64,000 nt of DNA from Stutzerimonas stutzeri. Lineage in GTDB: Bacteria; Pseudomonadota; Gammaproteobacteria; Pseudomonadales; Pseudomonadaceae. Positions within the stretch are counted from its first letter, which is position 1; each line of letters starts with the position of its first letter. The stretch covers positions 141,744 through 205,743 of the forward strand of contig NZ_PPXG01000010.1 in assembly GCF_002909485.1 (NCBI RefSeq), written 5' to 3'. The notes beneath the pieces were generated by a model. That model was given only the letters and a program-made list of their open reading frames with translations, did no database searches and was not told the DNA's origin. This document shows positions 1 through 9,918 of the stretch, piece by piece. The position numbers and the translations under genes are program-made.

Positions 1-1968
1 TACAGCGTCGCCGAGCTTGAACGCCTTGCACTGACACTCGATTGGCAACAGGTACTCTCCGATGACCCACCGCGCCAGGACATTCCCTATCGGCGCAAAC
101 AGGATGATCGCGATTTTCTTATCAAGCAGAAGCTCAGCTTCCGCGACGACGGTAGCCTGGGCCTTCCGCTGGGCGTGATCCAAGGGCAGAACCTTGCGCT
201 GCTGCTCGAGCGCCTGCTGGTGCATGCCAGCGACACCCGCGACTTCGATCAGCTACCGATCCCCTTCCGCGCCGTAGCCACCGATATTGCCAACGACGAG
301 AAGGTGATCTTTCGCCGTGGCCACCTGCCCCAGGTAATTCGCGCGAGCATGTCGATTCCGGCCGTGTTCGCGCCGGTGGAGCTGGGCGGCCGCCTGCTGG
401 TAGATGGCGGCATGGTTGACAACATTCCGATGGATGTCGCCCGCGACATGGGAGTCGACCGTCTGATCGTCGTGGACATCGGAACGCCCCTCAAGCCGCG
501 CAAGGAGCTGCTCACGGTGGTCGATGTACTCAACCAGACTACAACCATGATGACCCGCCGCAACTCCGAGGCGCAGCTGGCCACTCTGCAACCGCATGAC
601 CTCTTGATCCAGCCGCCACTGGCCGCCTACGGCTCTACCGACTTCGACCGTGCCGCGCAACTGGTCGATGCCGGCTACCGCGCTACGCTTGCGCTGGAAG
701 GACGCCTGGCCGAGATGCGCGCCCCGAGTGGCGGCAACCCGGCACTTAGCCTGGCGCGTTCCAGCGACCCGCGCACGCCGGTTATCACAGCGATAAAGGT
801 GGAGAACGACTCCAAGGTCAGCGATGCAGTGATCCGCCGACATATTCGCCAGGAACTGGGCGCCCCATTGGACCTGGAGCATCTGCAGAAGGACATGGGC
901 ACGCTCTACGGTCTGGACTATTTCGAACGTGTCGAATATCGGGTCCAGCGTGGCAAGCTTGGCAACACGCTTGTGATCAGTGCCCGTGAGAAGCGTACCG
1001 GCACCGACTACCTGCGCCTCGGCCTGAGCCTCTCGGATGATTTCCGAGGGGACAGCGTCTTCAACCTGGGCGCCAGCTATCGTAAGAACGGCATCAATGA
1101 ACTGGGTGCCGAATGGCTCACACGCCTGCAGCTGGGTGATCGGCAAGAGCTCTACAGCGAGTTCTATCAACCGCTGGATGCCGGATCACGCTGGTTCGTC
1201 GCGCCGAACCTGTTTGTCGAAGCTCAGAACGTGGAGTCCATTCTCGATAACGACCCGATTGCCGAGTATCGCCTGCAGCGCTACGGCTACGGCCTGAACG
1301 TAGGTCGCCAGATCGCCAACAATGGTGAGATCCGCTTCGGAGTCGGTCAGGCGTGGGGCGAGGCGGACGTTCGAATCGGCGAGCGGGACCTGCCGGACTT
1401 CAGCTTCACCGAAGGCTATTACGAGCTGCAGTATTCCTTCGATACGCTGGACAACGTCGACTTCCCACGCGAAGGCGAGGACATACGCCTGACGCTGCGT
1501 CAGTACGACCCAACGCTGAGCTCGGACCAGCGCTACCGACAGTGGAACATCAAGCTGGACAAGGCGCTCAGCCATGACGCCAATACCTGGGTACTGGGCG
1601 GGCGTTATGGCCGCACGATGGACGACGCAGAGGTCGTGACATCAAGCTTCCTGCTTGGCGGCGCCCGCCAGCTATCAGGCTTTCGCCAGGACGCATTGGC
1701 GGGCCAGAACATCAGCCTGGCCCGAATGGTCTACTACCGTCGCATGACGCCACGATCGTTCCTGCCGCTGTCATTCCCGGTTTATCTGGGGGGCTCCCTT
1801 GAGCGCGGCCGGGCCTGGAACAACGACAATGACTTCGACAGCGGCTACATAAATGCCGCCAGCATCTTCCTCGGATACGACACGCCACTAGGTCCGCTTA
1901 ACTTCGGTTACGGCGTCAATGACGAGGACGAACAAGCGCTTTACATGAATCTGGGTCGCAGCTTCTAG
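1..1968 (+). CDS. plpD: PlpD-type patatin phospholipase / outer-membrane autotransporter (5' truncated by window)
   Basis: The frame is open from base 1, so the signal peptide and the GxSxG serine motif lie upstream of the window; 655 residues are visible. The patatin part keeps the D-G-G motif (bases 403-411) that carries the Asp of the Ser-Asp dyad. A POTRA-like segment follows (about 780-1000), then a C-terminal Omp85-type beta barrel ending in Phe. Family knowledge: this order (patatin, POTRA, 16-strand barrel) defines type Vd secretion, in which the barrel carries the lipase to the cell surface. The following marR and recQ reproduce the Pseudomonas plpD neighbourhood. The first ATG-like codon in the window (175, ATC read as start only by some tools) is internal and not the start. 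Confidence 0.9.
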   Translation, partial: YSVAELERLALTLDWQQVLSDDPPRQDIPYRRKQDDRDFLIKQKLSFRDDGSLGLPLGVIQGQNLALLLERLLVHASDTRDFDQLPIPFRAVATDIANDEKVIFRRGHLPQVIRASMSIPAVFAPVELGGRLLVDGGMVDNIPMDVARDMGVDRLIVVDIGTPLKPRKELLTVVDVLNQTTTMMTRRNSEAQLATLQPHDLLIQPPLAAYGSTDFDRAAQLVDAGYRATLALEGRLAEMRAPSGGNPALSLARSSDPRTPVITAIKVENDSKVSDAVIRRHIRQELGAPLDLEHLQKDMGTLYGLDYFERVEYRVQRGKLGNTLVISAREKRTGTDYLRLGLSLSDDFRGDSVFNLGASYRKNGINELGAEWLTRLQLGDRQELYSEFYQPLDAGSRWFVAPNLFVEAQNVESILDNDPIAEYRLQRYGYGLNVGRQIANNGEIRFGVGQAWGEADVRIGERDLPDFSFTEGYYELQYSFDTLDNVDFPREGEDIRLTLRQYDPTLSSDQRYRQWNIKLDKALSHDANTWVLGGRYGRTMDDAEVVTSSFLLGGARQLSGFRQDALAGQNISLARMVYYRRMTPRSFLPLSFPVYLGGSLERGRAWNNDNDFDSGYINAASIFLGYDTPLGPLNFGYGVNDEDEQALYMNLGRSF

Positions 1969-2005
1969 GAGCATCGATCAAGGATCTGGGGATTCTACGC
2001 AGGCC

Positions 2006-2030
2006 CTGCACGACAGGATAAAACGTGCAG
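2006..2030. terminator. Hairpin between convergent plpD and marR
   Basis: A 7-bp perfect inverted repeat, CTGCACG and CGTGCAG, with an 11-nt loop lies in the 168-bp gap between the convergent plpD and marR genes. No T-run follows on either strand, so an intrinsic terminator role is only a possibility. Confidence 0.25.
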
Positions 2031-2136
2031 CGCATCGGCTGGCGCCGTTGCGTGGAGAGCAAAGCGGAGTCGATAGGCGCTTATAAGAGGTGACCGTGAT
2101 CAACACGGTAGACCAGCGCGCTCCACCTTCAGCTGA

Positions 2137-2568
2137 TCAGCGTTTATCCAGATTGGCGAGGATGCGCGCATGCACCTGCTGGCATTTGCGCAAATCCTCT
2201 TCGTCGATGCCAGCAAATGCGTCATGACGAACCTGGGTGGAAATCGCCTCGATCTTCTCGATCAGTGGCAGTGCCGGAGCCCCCAGGGAAATCCGTTTGG
2301 CCCGACGATCTTCGGCCGAAGCTTTGCGATGCACCAACCCCTGTGCCTCGAGACTGTCCAGCAAACGGGCCAGGGTTGGCCCCTCTACCGCGACGCTTTG
2401 CGCAAGCTCACGCTGAGTGGGCTCATGGTCGAAACGGGCGAGATGAAGAAGAACCAGCCAACGCGCCTGTGACAATCCGAGATCGGCCAGACGTCGATCC
2501 AGTTCCGCGCGCCAGCCACGCGAGAGTTGCGCCAACTGCATGGCAAAACGATGTTGCTCGGCGTACAT
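2137..2568 (-). CDS. MarR/SlyA-family transcriptional regulator
   Basis: A protein of about 143 residues with the winged-helix core of the MarR family: helix-turn-helix around QRELAQSVAVEGPTLARLLD, then the wing with DRRAKRISL, a hallmark D-x-R-x-K basic wing. Such proteins act as dimers and repress their own or neighbouring promoters until a small ligand or oxidant binds. The ATG at 2568 was chosen over the TTG at 2586 because AGGA sits about 10 nt upstream. A 13-bp perfect palindrome immediately upstream is a good candidate for its own operator. It lies between plpD and recQ, as in other pseudomonads; its target genes cannot be told from sequence. Confidence 0.88.
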   Translation of the reverse strand: MYAEQHRFAMQLAQLSRGWRAELDRRLADLGLSQARWLVLLHLARFDHEPTQRELAQSVAVEGPTLARLLDSLEAQGLVHRKASAEDRRAKRISLGAPALPLIEKIEAISTQVRHDAFAGIDEEDLRKCQQVHARILANLDKR

Positions 2569-2588
2569 GTACGGCCATTCCTGCAAAA

Positions 2589-2601
2589 ACTAATTATTAG
2601 T
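2589..2601. promoter_or_regulatory. Candidate MarR operator
   Basis: ACTAATTATTAGT is a perfect palindrome (6-bp arms around one T) about 20 bp upstream of the marR start codon, in an AT-rich patch unlike the surrounding GC-rich DNA. MarR-family operators are typically AT-rich palindromes of this kind near their own promoter. Autoregulation is inferred. Confidence 0.5.
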
Positions 2602-2748
2602 GAGCTAACCACAGCTCCGAAAAGCAGGCAAGACGACCTTCGGTCGCTGATAGGGCTGCAAAAGTCGTAATGATGGCACCGCCAAAGCCAACGAGCCCAT
2701 CGTGCAGCCCTGACGCGGCCTGCAGCGCAGTCAGCACGATGCACCTGG

Positions 2749-4872
2749 TTACAATTCGAACTCGACTTGCAATGCGGCACGCACGCAATAGAGCACCTGC
2801 TCAGATACGCGACCGGCAAATTGCTCTGCTACAGCGCTCACTGGTGGCAACTCCCCCTCACCATCGAGAAACGCCTCCTGAATCTCCCCGAGCAAATCCT
2901 CAGGCAGATCCAGCGCTTGCTCCAGGCTTAGCTGCTGCAATCCAATCGCCTCGGCGAGCATGCTGTAAACGTTCTTTTCGCTGCAGTCGAGCTGACGAGC
3001 TATTTGCGCAGGGGTCATTCCGGCGCGCGCCAGGGTGATCAGCTCATGGCGCAGATCGGCAGGCGACTTGGCCGCTGCCACGTTGCCTTGCAGTACTTCA
3101 AGAAAGGCCTGGCCATATCGCTCCAGCTTGCGCGCACCTACCCCGCTGACGGTAGCCATGTCCGAGAGTGAGGCTGGCTGGCTGCGCAGCATCTCCAGCA
3201 AGGTGGCGTCCGGAAAGATCACGTAGGGCGGTACGCTGTGCTCTTCCGCCAACTTGCGGCGCAGTGCCCGCAGCGCTTCCCAGGTCTCGCGCTCCTCGCT
3301 GCGCACCAGCTGGCTGGCCGCGCTAGCCGCCGGCTTTGCGGTCTTGCTGGCCAACTCGCGACGCAGCTCAAGGCTCACTTCTCCGCGTAGCAATGGGCGG
3401 CAGCTGTCGCTCAGACGCAATCCACCAAAGCCTTCGAGATCGACGTCAGCCAACCCTCTAGCCACCAACTGGCGGAAAAGTGACCGCCACTCCGGCTCCG
3501 TCAGCGCTTTGCCCACGCCAAACACGGAAAGATGTTGATGACCGAGGCCGCGTACCTTGTCGTTATCGCGCCCCAGCAGAACATCGACAAGGTGCCCGAC
3601 GCCATAGCGCTGGCCGCTGCGGTAAATCGCCGAGAGCGCCTGGCGGGCTGGCTCGGTGGCATTCCAGGTCTGAACGCCATCCACGCAATTGTCGCAATGA
3701 CCGCAAGGGTCTGGCAGCTCTTCATCGAAGTAGGCGAGCAGCACCTGCCGGCGACAACGAGTCTCCTCGCACAGCGCCAACATTGCATCGAGCTTGTGTT
3801 GCTCGACGCGCTTGTGGCGCTCGTCTCCCTCGGAATTGTTAAGCATCTGCTTGAGGAAAATCACATCCTGCAGGCCATAGGCCATCCACGCGTCAGCGGG
3901 CAGTCCGTCGCGCCCTGCCCGCCCGGTTTCCTGATAGTAGGCCTCGAGAGACTTGGGCAGGTCGAGGTGGGCGACGAAGCGCACGTTGGGCTTGTCGATA
4001 CCCATGCCGAACGCAATGGTCGCCACCATGATCAGCCCCTCTTCGTTGAGGAAACGCTTCTGGTGATAGGCACGCAGCTCGTTGGGCAAACCCGCGTGAT
4101 AGGGCAATGCGGGAAAACCCTGCTCGGAGAGAAACGCAGCGAGATCATCCACCTTCTTGCGCGACATGCAGTAGACGATGCCGGCATCACCGCGGCGCTC
4201 GGCAAGGAACCCCAGCAATTGCTTGCGCGGCTGCTCCTTCGGCACGATTCGATAGAAGATGTTCGGACGGTCAAAACTCGACAGGAAGCGCTCGGCATTC
4301 TCCAAATGCAGGCGTTGAACGATCTCTTCCCGGGTGCGCTTGTCCGCCGTAGCGGTCAGAGCAACACGGGGCACGCCTGGGAATAACTCCGACAGCTGGC
4401 CTAGCTGCATGTACTCAGGGCGGAAGTCATGCCCCCACTGGGACACGCAGTGCGCCTCGTCGATGGCGAACAAGGCGATTTCGAGCCGTTGCAGGAACGC
4501 CAGCATACGCGGCTGAACCAGCCGCTCTGGCGCCAGATAGAGCACTTTTATCTCGTTGCGCCGGATACGCTCGGCGATGTCGCGCTGCTCATCTGCGCCG
4601 AGCGTCGAATTGAGCGCTACGGCCGATACGCCCAGCTCATCAAGGGTCGCCACCTGATCGTCCATCAGCGCGATCAAGGGCGACACCACCACCGCCAGCC
4701 CTTCGCGCAACAGCGCAGGTACCTGGTAGCACAACGACTTGCCGCCACCCGTCGGCATCAGCACGAGCGCATCGCCGCCACTACCGACACGCTCGATGAT
4801 CGCGCCTTGGTTACCACGAAACGCGTCGTAGCCAAATACGTCTTTGAGGATGCGCTGTGCCTGGTCGAGCAT
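2749..4872 (-). CDS. recQ: ATP-dependent DNA helicase RecQ
   Basis: A 3'-5' superfamily 2 helicase of 707 residues that processes stalled forks and starts RecF-pathway recombination. Visible: Walker A TGGGKS (41-46), DEAH box (138-141), helicase C domain with [10 protein letters not shown] (about 315-323), zinc-binding cysteines C373, C390, C393 and C396 with the spacing of E. coli RecQ, winged-helix RQC region, then an HRDC domain (about 530-600). About 100 further residues contain a second helix-turn-helix-like segment, an extension usual in Pseudomonas RecQ and absent from the 609-residue E. coli enzyme. The start at 4872 (ATG, GGAG upstream) is preferred over the 42-residue longer frame because homology begins at MLDQAQ. 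Confidence 0.96.
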   Translation of the reverse strand: MLDQAQRILKDVFGYDAFRGNQGAIIERVGSGGDALVLMPTGGGKSLCYQVPALLREGLAVVVSPLIALMDDQVATLDELGVSAVALNSTLGADEQRDIAERIRRNEIKVLYLAPERLVQPRMLAFLQRLEIALFAIDEAHCVSQWGHDFRPEYMQLGQLSELFPGVPRVALTATADKRTREEIVQRLHLENAERFLSSFDRPNIFYRIVPKEQPRKQLLGFLAERRGDAGIVYCMSRKKVDDLAAFLSEQGFPALPYHAGLPNELRAYHQKRFLNEEGLIMVATIAFGMGIDKPNVRFVAHLDLPKSLEAYYQETGRAGRDGLPADAWMAYGLQDVIFLKQMLNNSEGDERHKRVEQHKLDAMLALCEETRCRRQVLLAYFDEELPDPCGHCDNCVDGVQTWNATEPARQALSAIYRSGQRYGVGHLVDVLLGRDNDKVRGLGHQHLSVFGVGKALTEPEWRSLFRQLVARGLADVDLEGFGGLRLSDSCRPLLRGEVSLELRRELASKTAKPAASAASQLVRSEERETWEALRALRRKLAEEHSVPPYVIFPDATLLEMLRSQPASLSDMATVSGVGARKLERYGQAFLEVLQGNVAAAKSPADLRHELITLARAGMTPAQIARQLDCSEKNVYSMLAEAIGLQQLSLEQALDLPEDLLGEIQEAFLDGEGELPPVSAVAEQFAGRVSEQVLYCVRAALQVEFEL

Positions 4873-5043
4873 GCCGGTCTCCGAAACAAGGCGCGCAGTA
4901 TACGCGAGCAAACCGCGTAGTTCAGGACCGTTGCGCCATTGCAGATGAGAACCCGCTACACGCATGCATACGGAAGGCGAGTAGCCTGCGTCCCCCACCT
5001 CGTCTAGAATCCCGACTGTCTTCCAACCCCAAGGTAGTTCCAG

Positions 5044-5631
5044 ATGTCATTCGCCGAGCAACTCGCCCGCCTGCAAGTCTTTCTTGATGCAGATGATCTG
5101 CACGAGGAAGCACTGGATTACATCGCCGCCCATGGCTACCTGACAGCACTGTGTATCTGTTCCGAACAGGTGCCCGAGCGTGAATGGATCGACGCCCTGT
5201 TCTCCGAGCCGCCCAAGTACCAGGACGACACCGAACGCGAAGCCATCGAGGCCACGCTCATCCAGCTCAAGGCGCACATCGCACGCCAACTGGCCAGCGA
5301 CGAAGATATGGAGCTGCCTTGCGAGCTGGATCTAGGCGAGGAGCCGGACGAGTCGGACCTGCGTGGCTGGTGCATTGGCTTCATGGAAGGCGTATTCATG
5401 CGCGAAGCGATCTGGTTCGAGGACTCCGAAGAGGAGGTCAGCGAGCTGCTGCTGCCGATCATGGTTGGCTCAGGCCTGTTCGACGAGCAGCCTGAGTTCG
5501 CCGACATTGCCGATGACGCCGACTTGGTTGACGAAATGGTCGCGCAGATTCCGGAGTTGCTGACGGCGCTGTACCTGATCTGCCACGCCCCTGAGGAAAA
5601 GCCCGCCCTACTCAAGCCACGCCGCCACTGA
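5044..5631 (+). CDS. YecA/UPF0149-family protein
   Basis: An acidic 195-residue protein with the UPF0149 (YecA/YgfB) fold: alpha-helical, with the conserved block around [11 protein letters not shown] (about 110-120) and a run of Glu/Asp residues. E. coli YgfB/YecA members are cytoplasmic and poorly understood; some affect antibiotic tolerance in Pseudomonas. This copy lacks the C-terminal SEC-C zinc motif seen in the longer YecA proteins. The start has AAGG 9 nt upstream. It is divergent from recQ, as in P. aeruginosa; the shared 171-bp gap contains a TAGAAT hexamer (5005-5010) that could be its -10 box. Confidence 0.85.
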   Translation: MSFAEQLARLQVFLDADDLHEEALDYIAAHGYLTALCICSEQVPEREWIDALFSEPPKYQDDTEREAIEATLIQLKAHIARQLASDEDMELPCELDLGEEPDESDLRGWCIGFMEGVFMREAIWFEDSEEEVSELLLPIMVGSGLFDEQPEFADIADDADLVDEMVAQIPELLTALYLICHAPEEKPALLKPRRH

Positions 5632-5640
5632 CTGGTTGGT

Positions 5641-5681
5641 GGCACCCAGTCAGAGGGTGGGCGCCAGCTCACCCTCGTGCC
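5641..5681 (+). terminator. Hairpin downstream of the YecA-family gene
   Basis: GAGGGTG (5653-5659) pairs with CACCCTC (5670-5676), extended by GGCAC (5641-5645) and GTGCC (5677-5681) with a bulge. No clear T-run follows, so this may be a Rho-assisted end or an RNA-stabilising structure. Confidence 0.35.
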
Positions 5682-5880
5682 ATCAGTGCGCGGCCCCCTG
5701 GCCCGCCCTCTCGCTGCGCTAAAGCGGTCCACTGGCGGGACACTGCAGAATGGAGAGAATCCTTGCTCTACATGTCTCGATGTTCAACCGTTCGGCACTT
5801 GCGAATGAGCGACGAAGCCGGCTTAAGCTGGTGCCACAACACGGTTCGCAGCGAACCGAAAAGCGCGCCCGGATAGCATC

Positions 5881-6300
5881 GTGGCTCATCGTGATATTCA
5901 GCAGCACCGCAACCCTCTGGTCCGCTCGCTATTGCTGGTGACAGGCTGGCTAGCGGTAGCGTTGGGCGTCATCGGTATTTTCCTGCCAGTTCTTCCCACT
6001 ACCCCATTCCTGCTTTTGGCCGCCGCCTGTTTTGTGCGTAGCTCGCAACGCTTCTACGACTGGCTGGTGGGTCACCCACGCCTTGGCCCCTGGTTTCGCG
6101 ACTACCTGGAAGGCAACGGCATTCCACTCAAGGGCAAGCTGTATGCAATTGCCACGATGTGGGTCAGCATTGGTATTTCCTGCTGGCTGGTCCCGCTGAT
6201 CTGGGCTCGAATAGGCATGTTGCTGAGTGCGTCGCTTGTGACCCTGTACATTCTCAAGCAGAAAACGCTGACGGCCGGCAAACATTCTGGAGTGGAGTAA
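5881..6300 (+). CDS. DUF454 (YbaN-family) inner-membrane protein
   Basis: A 139-residue membrane protein with a GTG start. It shows the DUF454 signature: a hydrophobic segment followed by FLPVLPTTPFLLLAAACF (about 33-50), a short loop with an RSSQRFYDWL element and a WF-RDYLEG motif, then two more hydrophobic segments. Three to four transmembrane helices are expected. The biochemical role of the family is unknown. The start is uncertain, since only a weak purine tract precedes it. It is convergent with the next gene. Confidence 0.8.
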   Translation: MAHRDIQQHRNPLVRSLLLVTGWLAVALGVIGIFLPVLPTTPFLLLAAACFVRSSQRFYDWLVGHPRLGPWFRDYLEGNGIPLKGKLYAIATMWVSIGISCWLVPLIWARIGMLLSASLVTLYILKQKTLTAGKHSGVE

Positions 6301-6372
6301 CTGCGCGTGGGCCCGGTGCCAGTCTGGAGCGACTGGATGCGTTTTGCAGTTCGCTGCCAGGTTGACTCCACG

Positions 6373-6960
6373 TTATTGCCGGTCTGCATGATTGCGACGA
6401 TATATCTCTTCTCCCATCGCATTGATCTGACCTTCGATCAACGCATCAAACGGGCGAAGCAGCTCGTCAAATCGCCTCGGAGCCTCAAGCGCATCCAGCG
6501 CTGCAACGATCGCCTCGACTGTCGACAACGCGCCCGCCATCGGCGCCTTGCGTAAACGGTAGCGGGAGATCAGCCCGTCCGGCAGCGCTACCCGTGGCAG
6601 CGCCGCCAGCCACGGATTGATGTGCAGGATCTTGCGAGCCTTGCGCCAGGTGCCATCCGGCACGACCAAACGTATAGGCGTTTCGCCGCAGGCAATACTG
6701 CCGACGGGTACAGCATCGTCCCCTGGAAACAGCAGGTAGCTCGGTTCGCTGGCAGCGCAATCGTCCTCAAAGCATTCGCCGATTCTCAGCTGGGCATTGC
6801 GCAAGCCCAACACCGCCAACCGCGCCGTATTCAGGGCATGGCTCGCTTCGTTGGAATGCTGAAGCACAAGCACTCGGGTGCGGCTATCCAGCGCCGGTAT
6901 CAGCGCACACAGGCAAAGGGATAAAGGGCGCTGGCAACGCGAACATCGTGGACGGGACAT
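6373..6960 (-). CDS. tapT: tRNA-uridine aminocarboxypropyltransferase (DTW domain, TapT/YfiP family)
   Basis: A 195-residue DTW-domain enzyme. The N-terminus has a C-x2-C-x7-C-x-C zinc-ribbon-like cluster (CSRCQRPLSLCLC), and the central motif PDGTWRKARK matches the D-x-T-W signature. E. coli TapT transfers the 3-amino-3-carboxypropyl group of S-adenosylmethionine to U47 of several tRNAs, making acp3U. Family assignment is firm; the exact tRNA target is inferred from E. coli. The ATG at 6960 has GAGG 8 nt upstream. Confidence 0.88.
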   Translation of the reverse strand: MSRPRCSRCQRPLSLCLCALIPALDSRTRVLVLQHSNEASHALNTARLAVLGLRNAQLRIGECFEDDCAASEPSYLLFPGDDAVPVGSIACGETPIRLVVPDGTWRKARKILHINPWLAALPRVALPDGLISRYRLRKAPMAGALSTVEAIVAALDALEAPRRFDELLRPFDALIEGQINAMGEEIYRRNHADRQ

Positions 6961-7047
6961 GGATCACCTCGGCGGCGGAGTCTGCCATATCGGCCGACAA
7001 TCTGCAGACCGACTATGCTTGGCCCGACCCCATCACGAGGCACCGGC

Positions 7048-7719
7048 ATGATCACCGTCCATCATCTGAATCACTCTCGCTCGCACCGCGTCCTGTGGCT
7101 GCTGGAGGAGCTTGAGCTGTTGTACGAGCTCAAGCGCTATGCGCGGGATCCGAAGACAATGCTGGCACCGGCGGAGCTGAAAGCTGTTCATCCACTTGGG
7201 AAATCGCCGGTTATCACCGATGGCGACCTAACGCTTGCCGAGTCCGCGGTCATTCTCGAGTATCTGTTGGAGCGATACGGAAACGGGCGCCTGATGCCTG
7301 AAAGCGGCACCGCGGAATTTCGCCGTTTTCGATATTGGATGCACTACGCCGAAGGCTCGGCCATGCCGCCGCTCCTGCTGAAGTTGGTGTTTGACCGGGT
7401 CAGCGATGGTCCAATGCCATTCTTCATCCGCCCGGTAGCACGTGCAATAGCGAAGGGCGCCAATCGAGCTTTCATAGGCCCGCAGCTAAAGACCCATCTT
7501 GATTACATGGAGGCAGCGCTGGAAAAGTCTGACTGGTTTGCTGGCGAGGCTTTCAGCGCAGCGGACATACAGATGAGCTTTCCGATAGAGGCGGCGCATT
7601 CCAGAGCCGGGCTGGACGAGCGCCGTCCTCGCCTGATGGGTTTCTTGCAGCGCATACAACAGCGGCCCGCCTATAGACGAGCCGTCGAGCGTGGCGGCCC
7701 CGCCCTGCCCAGTGCGTAG
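7048..7719 (+). CDS. Glutathione S-transferase family protein
   Basis: A 223-residue protein with a thioredoxin-fold N-terminal domain (MITVHHLNHSRSHRVLWLLEE, cis-Pro loop GKSPV, then D-x-x-L-x-E-S-A-V-I glutathione-binding block at about 60-75) and an all-helical C-terminal domain. It probably conjugates glutathione to electrophiles in the cytoplasm; the substrate is unknown. The position normally holding a catalytic Tyr/Ser/Cys is occupied by S11 or nearby residues. The start at 7048 (GAGG 7 nt upstream) is preferred to the longer frame from 7015, which lacks homology. Confidence 0.9.
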   Translation: MITVHHLNHSRSHRVLWLLEELELLYELKRYARDPKTMLAPAELKAVHPLGKSPVITDGDLTLAESAVILEYLLERYGNGRLMPESGTAEFRRFRYWMHYAEGSAMPPLLLKLVFDRVSDGPMPFFIRPVARAIAKGANRAFIGPQLKTHLDYMEAALEKSDWFAGEAFSAADIQMSFPIEAAHSRAGLDERRPRLMGFLQRIQQRPAYRRAVERGGPALPSA

Positions 7720-7731
7720 CGCCACCCCCCA

Positions 7732-7857
7732 TTAACGGAAAGAACGGCGATCCTGTTCGCGCCGGGCGCGGACGGGGACTGGTTGCATACGAGGTGGTTC
7801 GATCAAGCCAAGCGTGATCGCCAACTTCCAGAACATCTCATTGAGCCTTGCTTTCAT
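7732..7857 (-). CDS. Small conserved protein (41 residues, PA1414-like)
   Basis: A 41-codon ORF too short for usual gene callers: ATG at 7857, TAA at 7732-7734, with a near-perfect Shine-Dalgarno (AGGAGGG) 8 nt upstream. The peptide starts MKARLNEMFWKLAITLGLIE and has an amphipathic or hydrophobic N-terminal helix followed by a Pro/Arg-rich tail. From memory this resembles the short Pseudomonas family named after PA1414, with the pattern MKxRxxxxxxxLAxxLGLxExPxxQPxPVR. Function unknown. It lies downstream of the aceK gene on the same strand and converges on the GST gene 12 bp away. Confidence rests on the Shine-Dalgarno and the family pattern. Confidence 0.7.
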   Translation of the reverse strand: MKARLNEMFWKLAITLGLIEPPRMQPVPVRARREQDRRSFR

Positions 7858-8070
7858 GGTCAGACCCTCCTGCGAAATAACGGGCTACATCGGAGCCATG
7901 GGGGCTTCGAGGTCAGCATAATCCAACTTTCACCCTGGCGCTCGTGCGCTTTGCACCGAAAGCCACCGGACTGGCGTCGCTTTGTTACGGCGCTTTACAA
8001 CTGCGACCGATCCGAGCGACGTGCGTTCAACGACATTCTGCCGCCCGCGTCGATCGCTCCGGCAAATGGC

Positions 8071-9792
8071 TCAATTACGGTCCGCCTTGCGTCGATAAGG
8101 GAAGACATCGATTACCTTGCCGCCGCGAATGGCTTCTTGTAGACCCTTCCAATAATCGGCGTCATACAGTTCGCCGTGCAGACTGGCGAAAAGCCGGCGT
8201 TGTCCGTAATCGGCGAACAGAAAGCGAGGGAATTCTTCTGGAAACACATCGTTCGGCCCCACCGAGTACCAGGGCTCCGACGCCATTTCGTCCTCGGGAT
8301 AACGCGGCGGCGGGATGTGGCGGAAATTCACCTCGGTGAGAAAGCAGATTTCGTCGTAATCATAAAAGACCACTCGCCCATGGCGCGTGACGCCGAAGTT
8401 TTTCAGCAGCATGTCGCCGGGAAAGATATTGGCGGCGGCGAGCTGTTTGATGGCCAACCCGTAGTCTTCCAGCACCTCGTGCACTTGCTGTTCGCTAGCG
8501 TGCTCAAGGTAAAGGTTAAGCGGTGTCATGCGACGCTCGGTCCAGCAATGGCGAACCAGTACGGTATCGCCCTGCACCTCGACCGTCGAAGGCGCGACTT
8601 CCAGCAGCTCGGCGAGGCATTCTGGATCGAACTTCTCCTTGGGAAAGCGGAAGTCGGCGAACTCTTGGGTGTCGGCCATGCGCCCTACACGGTCGACGCT
8701 TTTTACCAAGCGATACTTCTCGATCACGGTGGCACGGTTGACGCTCTTGATCGGCGAAAAGCGATCCTTGATCAGTTTGAATACTGTGTTGAAACCCGGC
8801 AGCGTGAACACCGTCATGACCATACCGCGCACGCCGGGCGCCATGACGAAGCGGTCGTCGGTATTGGCCAGGTGATCGATCAGCGCTCGGTAAAACTCCG
8901 ACTTGCCGTGCTTGTAGAATCCGATCGACGTATACAACTCAGCGATGTGCTTGCCGGGCAGAATACGTTTGAGAAAGCCGACAAAATCCGCCGGGATGGG
9001 AATCTCCACCATGAAATACGAGCGGGTGAAGGAAAAAATGATCGACACCTCCGCCTCGTCGGTAATCAGCGCGTCGGCAACGATGCCCTCGCCCTCACGG
9101 TGCAGCAACGGAATGACCAGCGGCCACTGTTCGTCGCAAGTGAAGATGCGCCCTAGCAGATACGCCCCCTTGTTGCGATAGAGCACGGAAACGAACAGCT
9201 CAACCGTGAGTTCTGGGTCCTTGCAGACCCAGTCGGGTAGCGTTTCCTGAAGCTGGGCCTGCATGCGTAGCAGGTCTCCGGGAAGGTCGCAGTAAGGGAC
9301 AGCGAAGGCGTAATCACTCAGCAGTTGTTTCAGCATCCCGGCCAGATCGCCGTTGGGCTGGTACGTGCGCGTCTGTGCAAGGCGTTCATGGGCGCGCACT
9401 GCGGGGCGCGTGGTATGGATGAACATGGTGCCGTCGCTGATGCAGTCATGACTGAACAGGCCGCAGAAGATCGAGTTGTACCAGGTCTCCGACAGCTCAT
9501 CGTCGAAGCGCGGGTTGATCAGATCGATATACGCACTTTTGATTTGCGGCCATGCCTCGACCTGAAGCAGGTCGGCATGATCGAAGCTGGCCAGCAATCC
9601 CCGCCGGGTTTCACTGACCTTCTCTTCGTAGAGGTTGATCCTCGCTGCCGAGGCACGTTGCGCTTCCTGCCATTGCGCTTGCTCGAAGCGCGTCTGGGCG
9701 CCTTCGGTGATCAGGCGAAACTGCTCACGGTAGTCATCGAAGCCAAGAAGGATCTGCCGAGCCATTTCAGCGGCCAGTTTCTGCTGCACCAT
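8071..9792 (-). CDS. aceK: Isocitrate dehydrogenase kinase/phosphatase
   Basis: A 573-residue AceK, close to the family's usual length. AceK phosphorylates and dephosphorylates isocitrate dehydrogenase, directing carbon between the TCA cycle and the glyoxylate shunt. Recognisable parts: the N-terminal regulatory domain with [13 protein letters not shown], the ATP-binding glycine-rich stretch [17 protein letters not shown], and the kinase active-site block with [22 protein letters not shown] near residue 450-475. As in other pseudomonads it is not in an operon with aceA or aceB. The ATG at 9792 starts the family-conserved N-terminus. Confidence 0.97.
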   Translation of the reverse strand: MVQQKLAAEMARQILLGFDDYREQFRLITEGAQTRFEQAQWQEAQRASAARINLYEEKVSETRRGLLASFDHADLLQVEAWPQIKSAYIDLINPRFDDELSETWYNSIFCGLFSHDCISDGTMFIHTTRPAVRAHERLAQTRTYQPNGDLAGMLKQLLSDYAFAVPYCDLPGDLLRMQAQLQETLPDWVCKDPELTVELFVSVLYRNKGAYLLGRIFTCDEQWPLVIPLLHREGEGIVADALITDEAEVSIIFSFTRSYFMVEIPIPADFVGFLKRILPGKHIAELYTSIGFYKHGKSEFYRALIDHLANTDDRFVMAPGVRGMVMTVFTLPGFNTVFKLIKDRFSPIKSVNRATVIEKYRLVKSVDRVGRMADTQEFADFRFPKEKFDPECLAELLEVAPSTVEVQGDTVLVRHCWTERRMTPLNLYLEHASEQQVHEVLEDYGLAIKQLAAANIFPGDMLLKNFGVTRHGRVVFYDYDEICFLTEVNFRHIPPPRYPEDEMASEPWYSVGPNDVFPEEFPRFLFADYGQRRLFASLHGELYDADYWKGLQEAIRGGKVIDVFPYRRKADRN

Positions 9793-9918
9793 GATTCACC
9801 CACTGCCGAACATGAACGTCCGCCGAGCTTAGCAGCCAACAGTTTGAAAGTCGGTTTCGGATTGCCAGTTGGCGGCTGGGAGACAACACTTGCAGCTTCC
9901 TGAGTTGGAGTCAGCCTG

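Noticed and set aside
253..1170. Minus-strand ORF of 305 codons opposite plpD
   Set aside because: Shadow of the plpD frame; no recognisable domain.
2597..2788. Minus-strand ORF of 63 codons between marR and recQ
   Set aside because: No ribosome site, no homology recognised, and it covers the putative marR operator.
7783..8142. Plus-strand ORF of 119 codons between GST and aceK
   Set aside because: Overlaps the better-supported 41-codon minus-strand ORF and the 3' end of aceK; no motifs or ribosome site.
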